NCBI GenBank assembly: GCA_012064385.1
Contig: QRDG01000621.1
Location: forward strand, 1,534,243-1,598,242
Reading direction: 5' to 3'
DNA length: 64,000 nt
Source: Puccinellia tenuiflora
Lineage: Eukaryota > Streptophyta > Magnoliopsida > Poales > Poaceae
Made by a program: the position numbers and the translations under genes. Of this stretch, positions 1 through 12,477 are shown in pieces. A model generated the notes under the pieces. The model was not told the DNA's origin and made no database searches. It saw only the letters and a list, made by a program, of their open reading frames with translations. How positions within the stretch are numbered: position 1 is the first letter of the stretch; every line of letters starts with the position of its first letter.

Positions 1-421
1 CCATGGCACCTTCGTCGACCTCCTCCCCTACTGCCGTCGGCCAAGTACACCACCGCGTGGGGCCCTAGATCCACCAATCGTCACCGTCGACTAGCTCATA
101 TGTGCTTCACCCATTTCACACCACGGTGGCCCTCCTCTAAAGGTCCCCGGGTTTTGGTGGCGGCATAGAAGATGAACCACAAGTGGATTTTGTCTCGTTC
201 GCCCGATCTGGTGGCAACAGGTCTCTGGAGTGGCAGATTCGTCGGCGGCAAACTCAGATTTGCATAGACGACGTGTCCCTGGTCGATGGCGAAGGTCAGT
301 TTTGGGAGTTTTTGTCGATTTTGGTGTATGTGTCAATAGTTTTTGTTGTGTAATCATGGGTAAAGTGCTACAATAATTTATGTGAGTATGCTATAGAGAG
401 ATTGTTCCAATATTGCATATG
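1..421. other. Flank of nested retroelement, no gene seen
   Basis: No convincing coding region was found. The sequence is GC-rich for about 300 bases and then becomes AT-rich. Short open frames here lack splice signals or recognisable domains. It is the left flank into which the Athila-type element (starting at 427) inserted; the matching right flank resumes at 12478. Confidence 0.5.
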
Positions 422-426
422 TGTCG

Positions 427-3400
427 TGATACGTGTCAAACATATCTATAATTTTTTATTGATCCATGCTTGTTACGTGCCATTGTCACATGTTTTTTAT
501 CATCTTATTATATCATTTTTAGGCATTTTATTGGACTAACCTATTGATACGTCCCAGACGTATCTATTATTTTTTATGTTCCATGCTTGATTATATATCA
601 GTGCCACATGTTTTTATAATGTTTTATATTATTTTTGCATAATTTATGGAACTAACCTATTAACAAGATGCCCAGTGTCAGTTCCTGTTTTCTGTTGTCT
701 TTTTGTTTCAGAAAAGTTGTTCGGGGAAGTTTCTCGGAATCATCTGCAAATTTACGTGAATTATTTTCACGAAAAAACAAAGACGGAGCCAGGAGGGAAG
801 CTCCAGGGGGCCCACAACCCCCAGACGCCACCCAGGCGCGGCCCAGGTGCTGGCCGCGCCGGGGTCCCACCTGGGCGACTCCTTCGTCGCGTCGAGCCGC
901 CCTTTGGCCTATAAATCGTCTTCGTCCCGAAAACCCTAAGTACCCGATCATATTCTCCAAAAAACATCTGAGGCCGCCGTCATCGCCAACCCTAGATCGG
1001 GAGGGTTCTGAAGCTCTTCCCGGCACCCTGCCGGAGGGGGAGATCATCACCGGAGGCATCTACACCACCATGCCTGCCTCCAGAGTGATGCGTGAGTAGT
1101 CCACCATGGGACTACGGGTCCATGGCAGTATCTAGATGGTTCTCTCTCCTCCTTGTACTCTATTGCTTAGATCTTGTGAGATGTCTATCATGATCAAGAT
1201 CATATTATTTGTAACTGCTACATGATGTGTTTGTTTGGATCCGATGAATTGTGGAAATCGTTACTCTTGTTCATCTCTATGTTATGTTTTATCTATGATC
1301 TTGCATGCTCTCCGATGCTAGTGGATGCTTTGCCCAAGTAATTGTTAGTGTTGTATGAGAGAGTATTTATGCTAGATGGTGGGTTCATGCCTTCTTGAGC
1401 AGAGTGCAACTGACAGAAACGCTCATGCCAACAAATGTGTTGTTGCCACTAGGGAGAAAACAATGGTGTTATTTTCTTGTGTTATTTACATTGCTTACAT
1501 TATGCACCATGCTTATTGCAATGATCTGTTGCTTGCAACTTAATACTTCTGGGAGACATGCTGGATAGCGATCTCGGGGGTGGATTATTAGTCATAGACG
1601 CAGTTGGATAACGGTCTATGTATTTTGACGTAATGCCCATATTAGATGAAACGGTGAACTATATTGTTTTATGATAGCATTGTTATGCGCCCACAATCTG
1701 TAATTTGTTTACCCATCATGCATATCTTCTGGAGATACACCACTACTTATCTGTGGACCCCGGTCCTATTTTCCTACATTGTTTACAACCGTTTTAATAG
1801 CTTTCCGTACTCATTTGCTCGCTGGTCATATTTTGTTCTCATCATATTTTACACTTGCACATTTAATTCTTTGTGTTCAGCAAGCCGGAGAGATTGACAA
1901 CCTTGATTTTGTAATTGTGTGCAGGTCCACGTCAATTGTCGTAAATGGCGTCGTTGACACCTTGCTAAGCCTTCTCCAAGTCCTACTGGATCTGACAACC
2001 TTAGTTTTGTAATCAAGGGAAAACTGCTGCTACGCTGCATCACACCTTCCTCTTTGGGTTCCCCAGCGAACGTGTGATCCACGCCATCACCTATTGACAA
2101 GATGCCCAGAGCTAGTTTCCTGTTTTTATTGTTTTCTATTTCAGAAAATCTATTTCTGGAAATATTCTCGGAATTGGAAAAAAATTACGGAAATTATTTT
2201 TACGCCAAGACGAAGCCAGACGCCAGAGGGCAGCCCAGGGGCACCCCACAGGCCAGGGGAGGCTCGGCTAGAGGTGGGCCCGTAGCCAGGACCCGCCCCT
2301 ACCCGTGGTGGGTCCCCTCTGCCCCCTCCAATGCCTATAAATTCATATTAACCCTAAAAACGTCAGGGGCGGTGATATTTTCCACGAACTCCACCCGAAA
2401 CCGTCGCCGTACCGAAACCTAATTTGGTGAGATTCTGAAGCTAATCCCGGCACCCTGCCGGAGGGGAGATTGATCCCGAAGGGCTCTACATCGTCATGCC
2501 TTCCGCCGGGATGATGTGTGGGTAGTTCCACCTTGGACTATGGGTCCATGGCAGTAGCTAGATGGTTGTCTCTCTCCCTTCTGCCTCCATGTTTATGATC
2601 TTGTGAGCTGCCCTACATTATCAAGATCGACTATTGTAATGCTATATGATGTGTTTTTTGGGATCTGATGGATTATGAAGTTATGATCAGATTGTGCATG
2701 GTTCTTATATGTTAAGTTATGTTCTTTCATGCTCTCCGATGTGTGTAGTTACTTTGACCAATTAGTGATTGCTTGTATCTCCAAGAGAGAGTATTTATGC
2801 AAGATAGTTGGTTCATGCCCCCCCCTCTTGTGCCTGGGCACGAGTGATAGAAACGTCTAATAACGAGGGTGTGTTGTTGCGACTAGGGGTAAAACAACGG
2901 TGTTTATGTCTACATGATTATAAATATTGCTTACATCATACACTTTACTTAATGCAAATGTATGTTGCTATTCACCCCCTCCCCCCCTCTAGGTGACATC
3001 TCGGCAATCACACATGGGGGCAACCATGCACTTTCAATACCGATGGGTGACATGCTGTATAACAATCCCTAGGTGGACTTTTTAGACAAAGATGCAGTTG
3101 GATGACAGTCTTTGTTATTTGTTGTGATGCCTACATGAATATTACCATGAACATTTTGATATGTCTAGATTAATTTTGTGTCATAATCTTGTCAATTGCC
3201 CGACTGTAATTTGTTTACCCGTCATATGAGTATTTTATTTATTGGAGAGACACCACTAGTAAACCCATGGCCCCCGGTCCATCTTTTTACATTGATTACA
3301 ACCTCGTTTACTTGCTTTTCATGTTCACTTGCTCGTTGGTCCATTTTCATAAATTCATTCACTACACTATACGTTTAACCGCTTTGTTTTCAGCAGGCCG

Positions 3401-3629
3401 GGAAGATTGACAACCTTCCTGCCGTTGGGGGCAAAGTAATTGTTTGAGTGTGTGCATGTCCACGTTCGTCGACGGTTAAGCGCCAGAGATCGTTGACGTG
3501 AACCTCGTTGTTGATTTCAAAGTCCTAGTGGTTTGATTAAACCTTGGTTCTTCACTGAGGGAAAACTGCTAGTTGCTACATCCACGCCTTCGCTTGGGGC
3601 ACCACCCAACTTCATCAACTACACCATCA
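427..3629 (+). repeat. 5' LTR of the Athila-type element (interrupted)
   Basis: The LTR begins tgatacgtgtcaaac and ends caactacaccatca directly before the primer-binding site. It is split at 540-544/2090-2094 by a solo LTR; removing that insert and one duplication leaves about 1.65 kb. The same closing bases end the 3' copy at 12472, and the same opening bases recur at 7158. A GC-rich stretch with the TATA-like word cctataaattc near 2333 suggests the LTR promoter. Confidence 0.85.
545..2089 (+). mobile_element. Nested solo LTR (Athila-type) with 5-bp TSD
   Basis: This 1545-bp LTR starts tgatacgtcccagacg and ends cacgccatca, giving TG..CA termini. It is flanked by cctat at 540-544 and 2090-2094. 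The surrounding LTR reads continuously across the excised position (ggactaacctat followed by tgacaagatgcc). No internal region is attached, so this is a solo LTR produced by LTR-LTR recombination. It is related to, but distinct from, the LTR it landed in. Confidence 0.9.
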
Positions 3630-3639
3630 AGCCGTTTTC

Positions 3640-3657
3640 TGGCGCCGTTGCCGGGGA
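3640..3657 (+). promoter_or_regulatory. Primer-binding site, tRNA-Asp type
   Basis: The sequence tggcgccgttgccgggga lies 10 bp after the 5' LTR end. This is the primer-binding site typical of Athila-lineage Gypsy elements, complementary to the 3' end of plant tRNA-Asp. It sets the element's orientation (+) and lineage. Confidence 0.85.
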
Positions 3658-3834
3658 CTTTGGAGCTGCAGCAAGGAGATTCTCGCACTCTCAATCACTT
3701 TACTTTGTTTTTGTCTTGCTTAGTTTATTTCTTGTTTAGCTTATTTACCTGTTTAAAAATTTTAAAAATCTAAAAAAATTAGTGTAGTCTTTATTCCTGT
3801 TTTTATTTCTTGTTTTGTCTTTTGGTTTGCTATT

Positions 3835-4674
3835 ATGTCTAGTTCTTTTTCTCTCGTTATGTCACCACTAGTTGAGCTTGTCACTTTCAAACAAAAGAGT
3901 GGTGAAAGTTTTAAAGAAGCTTGGGATGGAATTTCAGAATTACATCAAAATATACAACCCATGCTAGTTGTTTATGTTTTGCTGAGATGTTTTTACTTTG
4001 GTCTTTCCGAGGAGAGCAAACATGCTTTTGATGTTCTGGTAGGAGGAAGCTTGGTTGAATATGATGAAATAAAATCCCTTCACATTATTGATGGATTGGT
4101 TGCTTTCCCTATGAATACTAAAATTGATGGAATAATTGATAGGTTGAGTAAGATAGAAAATATCTTAAGTAATCTATATGTTAAAGAAGAGGAGAAAACT
4201 TTGAAAAGTGACCAAATTCTTGAGATAGAAGGTAATTGGGAGCCTTATGTCGAAATTGAAATTAAAGAACAAAATTTCCTTGCCTATTGTGATGTTGGTT
4301 CAATGATGTCTACTATGCCAAAAATAGTTTTTGATTCTTTAAACTTTGGAGATTTGTTTGATTACCCTTTTTATCATTCACATGCTAATGGCAGTGTTAC
4401 AAAATTTATGAAAAGGGTCATTGATGTGCAAGTCAAACTTCGAAATAAAACCGTCACAACTGATTTCTTAGTTTTGGAATCATGCCCTCAAGGAAATATA
4501 GTGCTTGGCAGATCCTTTCATAAATCGGCAGGAGATTTGATTAATGTCAAGCACGGCTTCATAGACTTTTGCTCTCCTATTAATCGTAGGTTTAAATTCC
4601 TACTTAAGGAGAAGGATGTACTCATGGGATATTTTGATGAAAAAGACATTCGTAAGGCCCTCAAAAAGACTTGA
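3835..4674 (+). CDS. Athila-type gag-protease polyprotein (short, retroelement)
   Basis: A 279-codon ATG-to-TGA frame. Residues about 15-80 carry the retrotransposon-gag signature (FKQKSGESFKEAW followed by LRCFYFGLSEESK). Residues about 128-260 form a retropepsin-like segment: strand-rich sequence, CDVGSMMSTMP at 152-162, where the usual DTGS/DSGS active site reads DVGS, then VLGRSF and an IDF end. The protein would form the particle coat and possibly process it. It is much shorter than an autonomous Athila gag-pol, and no RT, RNase H or integrase follows before the polypurine tract at 7141. The altered active-site second residue makes protease activity doubtful. The frame itself is intact. 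Confidence 0.8.
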   Translation: MSSSFSLVMSPLVELVTFKQKSGESFKEAWDGISELHQNIQPMLVVYVLLRCFYFGLSEESKHAFDVLVGGSLVEYDEIKSLHIIDGLVAFPMNTKIDGIIDRLSKIENILSNLYVKEEEKTLKSDQILEIEGNWEPYVEIEIKEQNFLAYCDVGSMMSTMPKIVFDSLNFGDLFDYPFYHSHANGSVTKFMKRVIDVQVKLRNKTVTTDFLVLESCPQGNIVLGRSFHKSAGDLINVKHGFIDFCSPINRRFKFLLKEKDVLMGYFDEKDIRKALKKT

Positions 4675-7140
4675 TTTTTGGCATTGGGCCTAGCTAAAAG
4701 GCGTCAAAGAAAAGCGCTTGTTGGGAGGCTACACATATTTTTTTCTTTCTCGAGTCATAAAGTGTTGCCTCTGTATCAACTTCATAATATGTTTTTCGTT
4801 TGGTTTTTGTACCAAGAATTAGCCTCTAATGCATTGAAAGTGCGAGGTGTTGATTTGCTGTCCAAAAACAGATTATATGTGCCTGTTACAGAAAATCCCG
4901 AAAAATCCCAGTACGTGATCTTTTTCTGAAACGTTTTGACAGCAAGCCTGATACTTTTATCTATCTTTTATTATTTTTAAGTTTTCTGATTTGAGCTACG
5001 TAAGTGCCCTTAAAAATTCGATCTTTACATACTGTCCAGTTTTGACAGATTATGCCTTTATTTGTATTTGCCTCTTTTATTCGCATCATTCGCGGTACTT
5101 TTTGGAAGGAGTGCCACTTTGAGGCCTAGTAAACAGTAGCTAATGCTAAATCAAGTTTTTTCAATTTGTCTTGGTGGAACCCAAGTGGATTTTATTTTAT
5201 GAGTACTAAATATCTAATCAGTTTTTATGAAAAGTTTTGTGCGAAGAGAGTTTTTAGGCTCCACGAGAGAGGATGATGAAAGAAATTGAAAGATGGTCAA
5301 AAGCACAAGCTTGGGGATGCCCTCTGGGGATGCCCTCATGGCATCCCCCCTAGACATTCAAGAAGATTCAAGCGTCTAAGCTTGGGGATGCCCAAGACAT
5401 CCCCTCTTCTTCATCGTGCTGTTCTTGGAGCATCATTTTATTTTGCTTTCAGTTTGTTTTAGTTTGTTTGTTGGTCATGTAATTTGTTGGATCTTAGATA
5501 TCTTGTGTGGGAGAGAGACACGTTCCGCTTTTTCATTAGAATACTCCTGTGCTTCGCTTAAATTTTGTTGAGTATTCTTAGCTATTGTTTTTCTTATCCG
5601 CTCTTGTGCTTCGCTCATATCTTTTTAAGAACTGTTAGTTGTTATTATTAGACTCTTTTGTTCTTCACTTATATTTGTTAGAGAGTTGTTTACGGTTGTT
5701 TGTTTGATTTGTTGGTATGGTAAAATGTCGTGCATGTGGTAATGGTATGATGAAAAGCTTGCATAGTCTTGTAGATCTTCATGTTTGAATAACTTGGTAC
5801 TTGTCAATTGTTTTGAGATATTAAGTGAATTAATGTTTAAATTGCTGGTTATTTAAGTTAAGGCTCATTAGTGAAGAACTACCGTTAAAGCTTGAATTTA
5901 TATAGTTTTTCATACTTGTAAGTTCAATAGTCAAGTATTTTCATCAAAGAAATGTTTGGTTAACAAGGAAGACAGTATGGAGTTTTGTGCTTATGCTTAA
6001 TGTATGTTCTATAGTCATTCTTGTTCTGGTTACTATTGCTTGTTTGCTTTGATATCCTTTTGCTAGCCCAAACTCTGTACTGAGCGGGAATACTGCTCGT
6101 GCATCCAAATCCTTGAGCCAAATATCTTTCCAGCAGTGTCCACCATACCTACTCATGCATGGTATTTCTTGCCATTCCAAGTAAATTTTTCATGTGCTAC
6201 CTTTAAACTTTCAAAATATTCTTTTTGTGCCTCTGTTTTTAGCTCATGAGGAAGTAGTAGGGAAGTTTGTTATATCATATGTCAAGCAGAGTCATTCCCC
6301 CCTTTCACCTTATGAGTATGGAATTCATGCTCATTTAAAAATGCAAGAGAGCTGGCAAGAGACCCCATGTCTCAAATCAAAATATAAATATAACCCACTG
6401 CATCTCCTTCACACACATGCTCGAGAAATCGACAACATATGGCTAGTGGAACAAATGGAGAACGAGGAGTGTTATCATTCCTCTAATTATTCAGCCGCTC
6501 TCAAAAGTCTAAAAGCTTTACTTGGCATGGGGGACTAATGGATTTTTCTGGTATAGATTCGTTGACAAAAGCATGCATCTCTCAAAATTGTATTACTTCT
6601 GTTTTTAAAATCGAAAAAGGTCTAGCACATGATTAATCACTGCTTCCCTCTGCGAAGAGCCTTTATTTTACTATTCATGTTGAGTCAGTTTTCCTTTTCT
6701 CTCCATCTACTCAAAGCAAGCTTGTAACAGTAACCCTAGGGTGCAGTTGATTATATTGCATCTTTATGCTTAATCAAATTCTTTATGTCGACTTTATCCA
6801 CGAGATAAGCATGTTGAAAGTTGAAGCGATGCTGAAACTTGCATCTTCCTTTTGTGTTAACTTCAAATACTTTTGACGAGAAAATATTATCTTGAGAACT
6901 TTCATGTTATGTCAATCTTCATGCTTTCATGTCTCCAAAGTACTATTCATGAAAAGTTTTTGCTTGGATGATGCAACTTGGTTACTCATTATTTGCTTGT
7001 TATCAACTATAGACAATTGTTTTGGATCACTTTATTCACATCATGTGCTTTACATTACTATCTTTGATCAAGATTATGTTGGTAGCATGTCTCATAAAAA
7101 TTTATCTTTTTATCACTGACCTACTCGAGGACGAGTAGGA
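4675..7140 (+). other. Non-coding 3' internal region of the Athila-type element
   Basis: About 2.5 kb of AT-rich sequence without a recognisable retroelement domain. Phrases such as aagcttggggatgcc recur at 5309, 5381 and 7144. Such long non-coding 3' spacers are common in Triticeae Athila-like elements. Short open frames here are not supported as genes. Confidence 0.6.
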
Positions 7141-7157
7141 TTTAAGCTTGGGGATGT
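7141..7157 (+). promoter_or_regulatory. Polypurine tract before 3' LTR
   Basis: The purine-rich word aagcttggggatg directly precedes the LTR start at 7158 and follows the hairpin-like ctcgaggacgagtagg. A related arrangement occurs at 9191-9225 for the second element. It would prime plus-strand DNA synthesis. Confidence 0.7.
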
Positions 7158-7379
7158 TGATACATGTCAAACGTATCTATAATTTTTTATTGATCCATGC
7201 TATGTGCCATTGTCACACATATTTATCATATTATTATATCATTTTTAGGCATTTTATTGGACTAACCTATTGACAAGATGCCTAGTGCCAATTCCCTGTT
7301 TTTGTTGTTTTCTATTTCAGAAAATCTACTTCTGGAAATATTCTCGGAATTGGACGAAAATTTACGGGAATCATTTTAT
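7158..7379 (+). repeat. Partial 3' LTR (left piece)
   Basis: It matches the first ~220 bases of the 5' LTR (tgatacatgtcaaacg through attctcggaattggac) and then stops abruptly near 7379. The sequence that follows belongs to another element. Bases from about 7238 onward are repeated again from 11025, so the break is not a simple insertion with a 5-bp duplication. Confidence 0.75.
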
Positions 7380-9225
7380 GCAGCAAGCAATTCATTTGTC
7401 TATCACTACTAATGTCACCCCACACAAAAGAAATGGGAGAAACAGTGTTTTGAAGTTTTTTCACAGGGATTAGAGGAGATGCACCAAGAGCTATCCAAGG
7501 ATGGTGAAGACCATAAGCTTGGGGATGTGAAGACAACCCCACTGGACCAACACACTCTCGGTTTGCACACGTCTAACTTCTGTTTTTGATCAATGCACTT
7601 TATCACATAAACTTGGAGCGTCTTTTATTTGCTTATGATTTTGGTTTGATTTTTGTTTTGAGACAACCACTATCATTTTTATATGAGAGAGCTACTGGAA
7701 ATTTGGGTTGAATTAAGTTGGATGCTATTAAAAATATTGGGAAAGGGATGTTTGAGTTGATTCAAAAAGACACATATAGTTGCATGATTTATGTGCTTTT
7801 TAATGAGTATTAATTTGCGAGTGTTTTATCAAGAGCTATCTCTTATTCATGTTTCGATGCTGAATGTTACTTTACTTTGTTTAACATGGATTGGTTAGTT
7901 CTATGGACACTTGTGCATGCATTTATACGGTCAACTTTCTCCCTTTTGCTAGCCCAAAAATTCCAACAAGTAACTTGTTTTCCAACACCTTCAACCAAAG
8001 TTTTTCCAGTGAGTCCACCATATCTACCTATTAGCTTTATGCTATTCCTAGTATGTTTATCATGTTACTTTGTATCTATACCTCTAAATTTAAATGCTTA
8101 TGTTATTGATTGTTACGGGGAAAGTTGGTTAAAAAGCTCTCACACCTTACTTTTATTGCACTTAATAAACATGAACCATTGTGATTAAAATTATGAAGCT
8201 GTGAGCTTGACAAGAGTCTTGGTTGGGGGTTAGCCCATATGTGCTGTCACATGGCAAGCTTTCAACATGTTCTTAATTATATTTACTTGATATCATGCAC
8301 TTTTGTATATGGATGCCTATCATAGTGCCAAATAAATGTGGAAACTAAGTAAGTTTAAGTAGTTTGTGCAAATGGCTAGAGAGACAACTGGGCCGCTAAT
8401 CTAAGCCATGCATCATTCATGGTGGAAATTTACTTACATACTATTGTGAACCTTCAGTGATGCACCTCATAATAAAAAGCTATATCAATAGCAAATAAAA
8501 AGGGTGTTGAGATTGTTCCTTATGTTTGTTTGTCTTGTCATTTTGACATGGGCTTGTTCCATGTCCTGGGACAAGAGGTACCCCAGTTGACGCTCTTGAT
8601 GACGCCTATTTTTACAATGACTTTAAATTGAACTTGCTTGGTAGCCCAAATTGAGTAACACCATGGTGTAGGTACTCGTATTCACGGGGCATGAAGCTTT
8701 CAACCCATACTTTGTCAAGCACACTACTCATATTTGCTTTCACTTTTAAACTTTAACCATTCAAGATGTTATGATGGGGGTAATGAGGGCTTGACACCAA
8801 TGAATACCACATTTCAAACATTAACTTAAGTAGAAGCATTTGGAAGTTAGATGAAACTTATTCATGTTTTACCTCTACTCATTTATATATCTTTCCAAAG
8901 TGTCCACATTTTATATTCAGATTTACAAGAGTACTCTATGACCATCATAGGATGTTTTTACTTTTCATTATGCATACATTTGGTCCATAGTACTTTCTTC
9001 TATGTTGCACTTTGTGAATTATCATTGAACATCCTTACATTGAATATTTGATATCACTTCATAATCTATCTTGCATATTGCTACTCCTTTGAAAATTGAA
9101 TCATTTGACTTTATGTAGCAATAGTAATCATCTTTGATATCCATTGATAGTCTTAAAATGCAAAGTCCATGTTGGTTTTATCACCTTTATACTCGAGGAC
9201 GAGTATAGGTTAAGCTTAAGGATGT

Positions 9226-9375
9226 TGATGCATGTAAAATGCATACATGAACTTTGCATTATGATACTCATATTTCAATCATATTTGCATCATATAAGGG
9301 TGATGCATGTAAAATGCATACATGAACTTTGCACTATAATACTTGTTTTCCATTCATATTTGTATCATATAAGGG
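9226..9375 (+). repeat. 75-bp tandem duplication at LTR start
   Basis: The word tgatgcatgtaaaatgc starts at 9226 and again at 9301, and each copy ends with catataagg. Two imperfect copies lie head to tail, so the true LTR terminus could be either copy. Confidence 0.8.
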
Positions 9376-11024
9376 GTATATTACTGTTATTTAATGATTT
9401 TTGGTAATTAATAATGATTTCCCCTTTTTATGGAATTAATCCTGCGCAGGCAGAAAACCCCTATTTCTTTCCTTGTTGTTTCAGGGCCTTAACGACATCA
9501 TAATGAGCTATAAATTTACGGGGATCATTATTTTGGAAGGAGGAAGACCTAGGAGCGAAAAAAGCAAGCGAACGGAGGCCGGAGGGGCAAAAGGGGGTGC
9601 CCCACGCGACCAGGTACAGGGGCCGCGTGGGCCCACCTCTTTTGGCCCTCGTGGCCCCGTTTGCGTCGATCCTTCGCCCTGAAGCATCCTCGTGACCTAA
9701 AAACGCCTATATAAAGAGCCCCCCGACGTTCTTCGAGGAGAGAGCCGCCACACGAGAGAAACAAGAAACAGAGATCTGGAGCTGCAGATTGGAGGGGGAA
9801 AACTCCGGCAGAGCGCTGCCGGCGTGGTCTCCATCTCCCCCAACGACATCTCCACCGTCTCCATGATGAAGAGGGAGTAGTCCACCCCTGGACTATGGGT
9901 TTGTGGAAGTAACTTATGTATCTCTCCTCTCTCTTGAGCTTTACTAATTAGCACCGTATGAGCTGCCGAACATGATTACGGTCATCTATGTAATTCCTTT
10001 GTGGTGGATCTCTTTATGAGTTAATATATGTTTGAGATTGCAATTGTTTTGTTTCAGTTATGAAAATAGATGCATATTATGTACCCCGTTTTTGTCTACT
10101 TGTTTTGATCAAGCATGTTTATGAGAGCGTGTGTGGGGGAACGTGTGCATTAGTTGGATTAATGAGGGGGTGGCTAGTGCGGTGAAAGTGAGAGAAGTTC
10201 CGCGATCCACTTGGGTATTTTTACCTTACTTTGTTGCCTCACTAGGGATAAAGAAAATACCATGCTACCGGAGGTGTGGGTGTGACCATTGCCACTTCTC
10301 CATGACTAGATCTAGCATGTTCTTATTTTAACTTCATGTCATAAGACTTAAAGCTATACTCTGATTTATCTTAATTACTGGGGTGCTAAGATTTAGTTCA
10401 CATCTTGGTGGAGTATAAGAGAGATTAATAAACAAAAGATCTCTATGTTAGGACGTGATGCCCATATAATTAGTAACTTGTCATGAAACCTTTTTGTTGC
10501 AATCTCATATGTCAATTCTAGTGTTCCATTATCTACCACTTTATTAAAGAGAGGGTGCATTTGTGAAACCATGAACCCCGGTCCATTTTTAATCATAAGA
10601 AACTCCTTTCCAACAACTTATAAGCATTTTCCATTTTCTGCCATTTAAAAATCAGAAAATACAAAAACACTTTTATATCTTGCATTCACAATACAAAACC
10701 CAAAAATATCATCCATCATTGATTCCACCATCCTTGCATATTTATTTATCATCATTGCATATTTATTTCTTATTTGCATGTGTTATATTTTCATATCATT
10801 CTCACACCTTGTGCTTGACAACCACTTGGTGAGGTTGAGGGCACAAAAAAATTTACTTTGTTTTGCAGGTTTTCAAGAGAAGGATAAGAAGATAAATCTT
10901 TCACTACTGATTCCCCGAGAGTTCGATATTAAACCCTCGAGTCACCCCTCGTGGGGAAACCATCTTTCCTATACTACACACTCTGCGCTTGGAGTCTCAA
11001 CCTAATCTAAGTTCAAGGCCATCA
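9226..11024 (+). repeat. LTR of the second Athila-like element
   Basis: It starts tgatgcatgtaaaatgc after the polypurine tract and ends aaggccatca at 11024, giving TG..CA termini and about 1.8 kb. The outer LTR resumes immediately at 11025. A TATA-like ctatataaagag lies at about 9708. The first 75 bases are tandemly duplicated (9226-9300 and 9301-9375). Confidence 0.7.
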
Positions 11025-12472
11025 CTTAATTACATCATTTTTAGGCTTTTTGTCGGACTAACCTATTGACAAGATGCCCAGTGCCAGTTCCTGTTTTTGC
11101 TGTTTTGTATTTCAGAAAATTTTCTTCTGGAAATATTCTCGAAATTGGACCAAACTTTTTGGAGATTTTTTATTCGACGAGATAAAGACCTGGACCAAAG
11201 GGGACCCTCCCCTTCCCCCTGGGCACCGCTCGGCCTCCCTCGACGCCTATAAAATCCCTTTTGACCTAAAACGTCAAGGGCGATGATTATTTTCTAGAAA
11301 CACATCCCGACGGCGCCGCCACCTTGAACCCTAGTTCAGGGAGATTCTGAAGCTGCTCCCAGCACGCTGCCGGAGGGGAGATCGATCCCGGAGGGCTCTA
11401 CATCGCCATGCCTTCCACTGGGATGAAGTGTGAGTAGTTCCACCTTGGACTACGGGTCCATTGGAGTAGCTAGATGGTTGTCTCTCTCCCTTGTGGTTCA
11501 TGTTTATGATCTTGTGAGCTGTCCTACATGATCAAGATCGACTATTTGTATTGCTATATGATGTGTTTGTTGGGATCCGATGGATTATGAAGTTATGGTC
11601 AGATTGAGCATGATTCTCATATGTTAATTTATGTTCTTGCATGCTCTCCGATATGTGTAGTTGCTTTGGCCAAGTAAGTGTGTGTCTCCAAGAGGGAGTA
11701 TTTATGCTAGATAGTTGGTTCATGCCCCTTTTGTGCCTGGACACGAGTGACAGAAATCTGTAAGGACGAGGGTGTGCTGTTGCGACTAAGGGTAAAACAA
11801 CGATGTTTATGTCTACGTGATTATAAATGTTGCTTAAATCATACACTTTGCTTAATGCAATTGTGTGTTGCTTGCAATTTAATACCGATGGGTGACACGC
11901 TGGATAGCGATCCCTAGGTGGACTTTTTAGACAAAGATGTAGTTGGATGGCGGTCTTTGTTCCTTGTTGTGATGCCTATATGAATATTACCATGAACAAT
12001 CTGATATAGCTAGATTAAGTTTGTGTCATAATTCTGTCAATTGCCCAACTATAATTTGTTACCCTTCATATGAGTATTTTATTTATTGGAGAGACACCGC
12101 CAGTGAACCCATGCCCCCCGGTCCATCTTTTTATATTGTTTACAATCTCATTTACTTGCTTTCCATCATTAATTGCTCGTCGGTCCGTTTTCATAAATCA
12201 TTTCACTACACTATACGTTTAACCGCTTTGTTTTCAGCAGACCGGAAAGATTGACAACCTTCGTGCCGTTGGGGGCAAAGTAATTGTTTGAGTGTGTGCA
12301 GGTCCACGTTCGCCACAGTTAAGCGCCACAGACCGTATACGTTCACCTCGTTGTTGATTTTAAAGTCCTACTGGTTCGATTAAACCTTGGTTCTTCACTG
12401 AGGGAAAACTGTTACTTGCTACATCCACGCCTTCGCTTGGGGCACCACTCAACTTCATCAACTACACCATCA
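11025..12472 (+). repeat. 3' LTR of the outer Athila-type element (right piece)
   Basis: It resumes at cttaattacatcattttt, matching about position 504 of the 5' LTR, and runs to acaccatca at 12472. There it abuts the duplication tgtcg. It includes a TATA-like cgcctataaaatcc at about 11241. Confidence 0.8.
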
Positions 12473-12477
12473 TGTCG

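Larger units (their letters stand above)
7380..11024 (+). mobile_element. 3' end of a second Athila-like element (internal tail plus LTR)
   Basis: From about 7380 to 9225 the sequence resembles the non-coding tail of Athila-like elements (ccttttgctagccc at 7943, which also has a counterpart at 6057). It ends in a polypurine region ctcgaggacgag..aagcttaaggatg at 9192-9225, and an LTR follows to 11024. No 5' LTR, primer site or gag-pol is present, so this is a truncated copy. Its left junction with the outer LTR is unclear. Confidence 0.6.
427..12472 (+). mobile_element. Athila-type Gypsy LTR retrotransposon, non-autonomous, with nested insertions
   Basis: The outer boundaries are the LTR start tgatacgtgtcaaac at 427 and the LTR end acaccatca at 12472. 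They are flanked by the direct repeat tgtcg at 422-426 and 12473-12477, as expected for a 5-bp target-site duplication. Order inside: 5' LTR (427-3629, with a nested solo LTR), tRNA-Asp-like primer site, one gag-protease ORF, about 2.5 kb of non-coding DNA, polypurine tract, then an LTR region interrupted by the 3' end of another Athila-like element. No reverse transcriptase or integrase was found, so it would depend on a helper in trans. LTR wording and organisation resemble Triticeae families such as Fatima, Sabrina or Wham; I cannot assign one without a library search. Confidence 0.85.
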
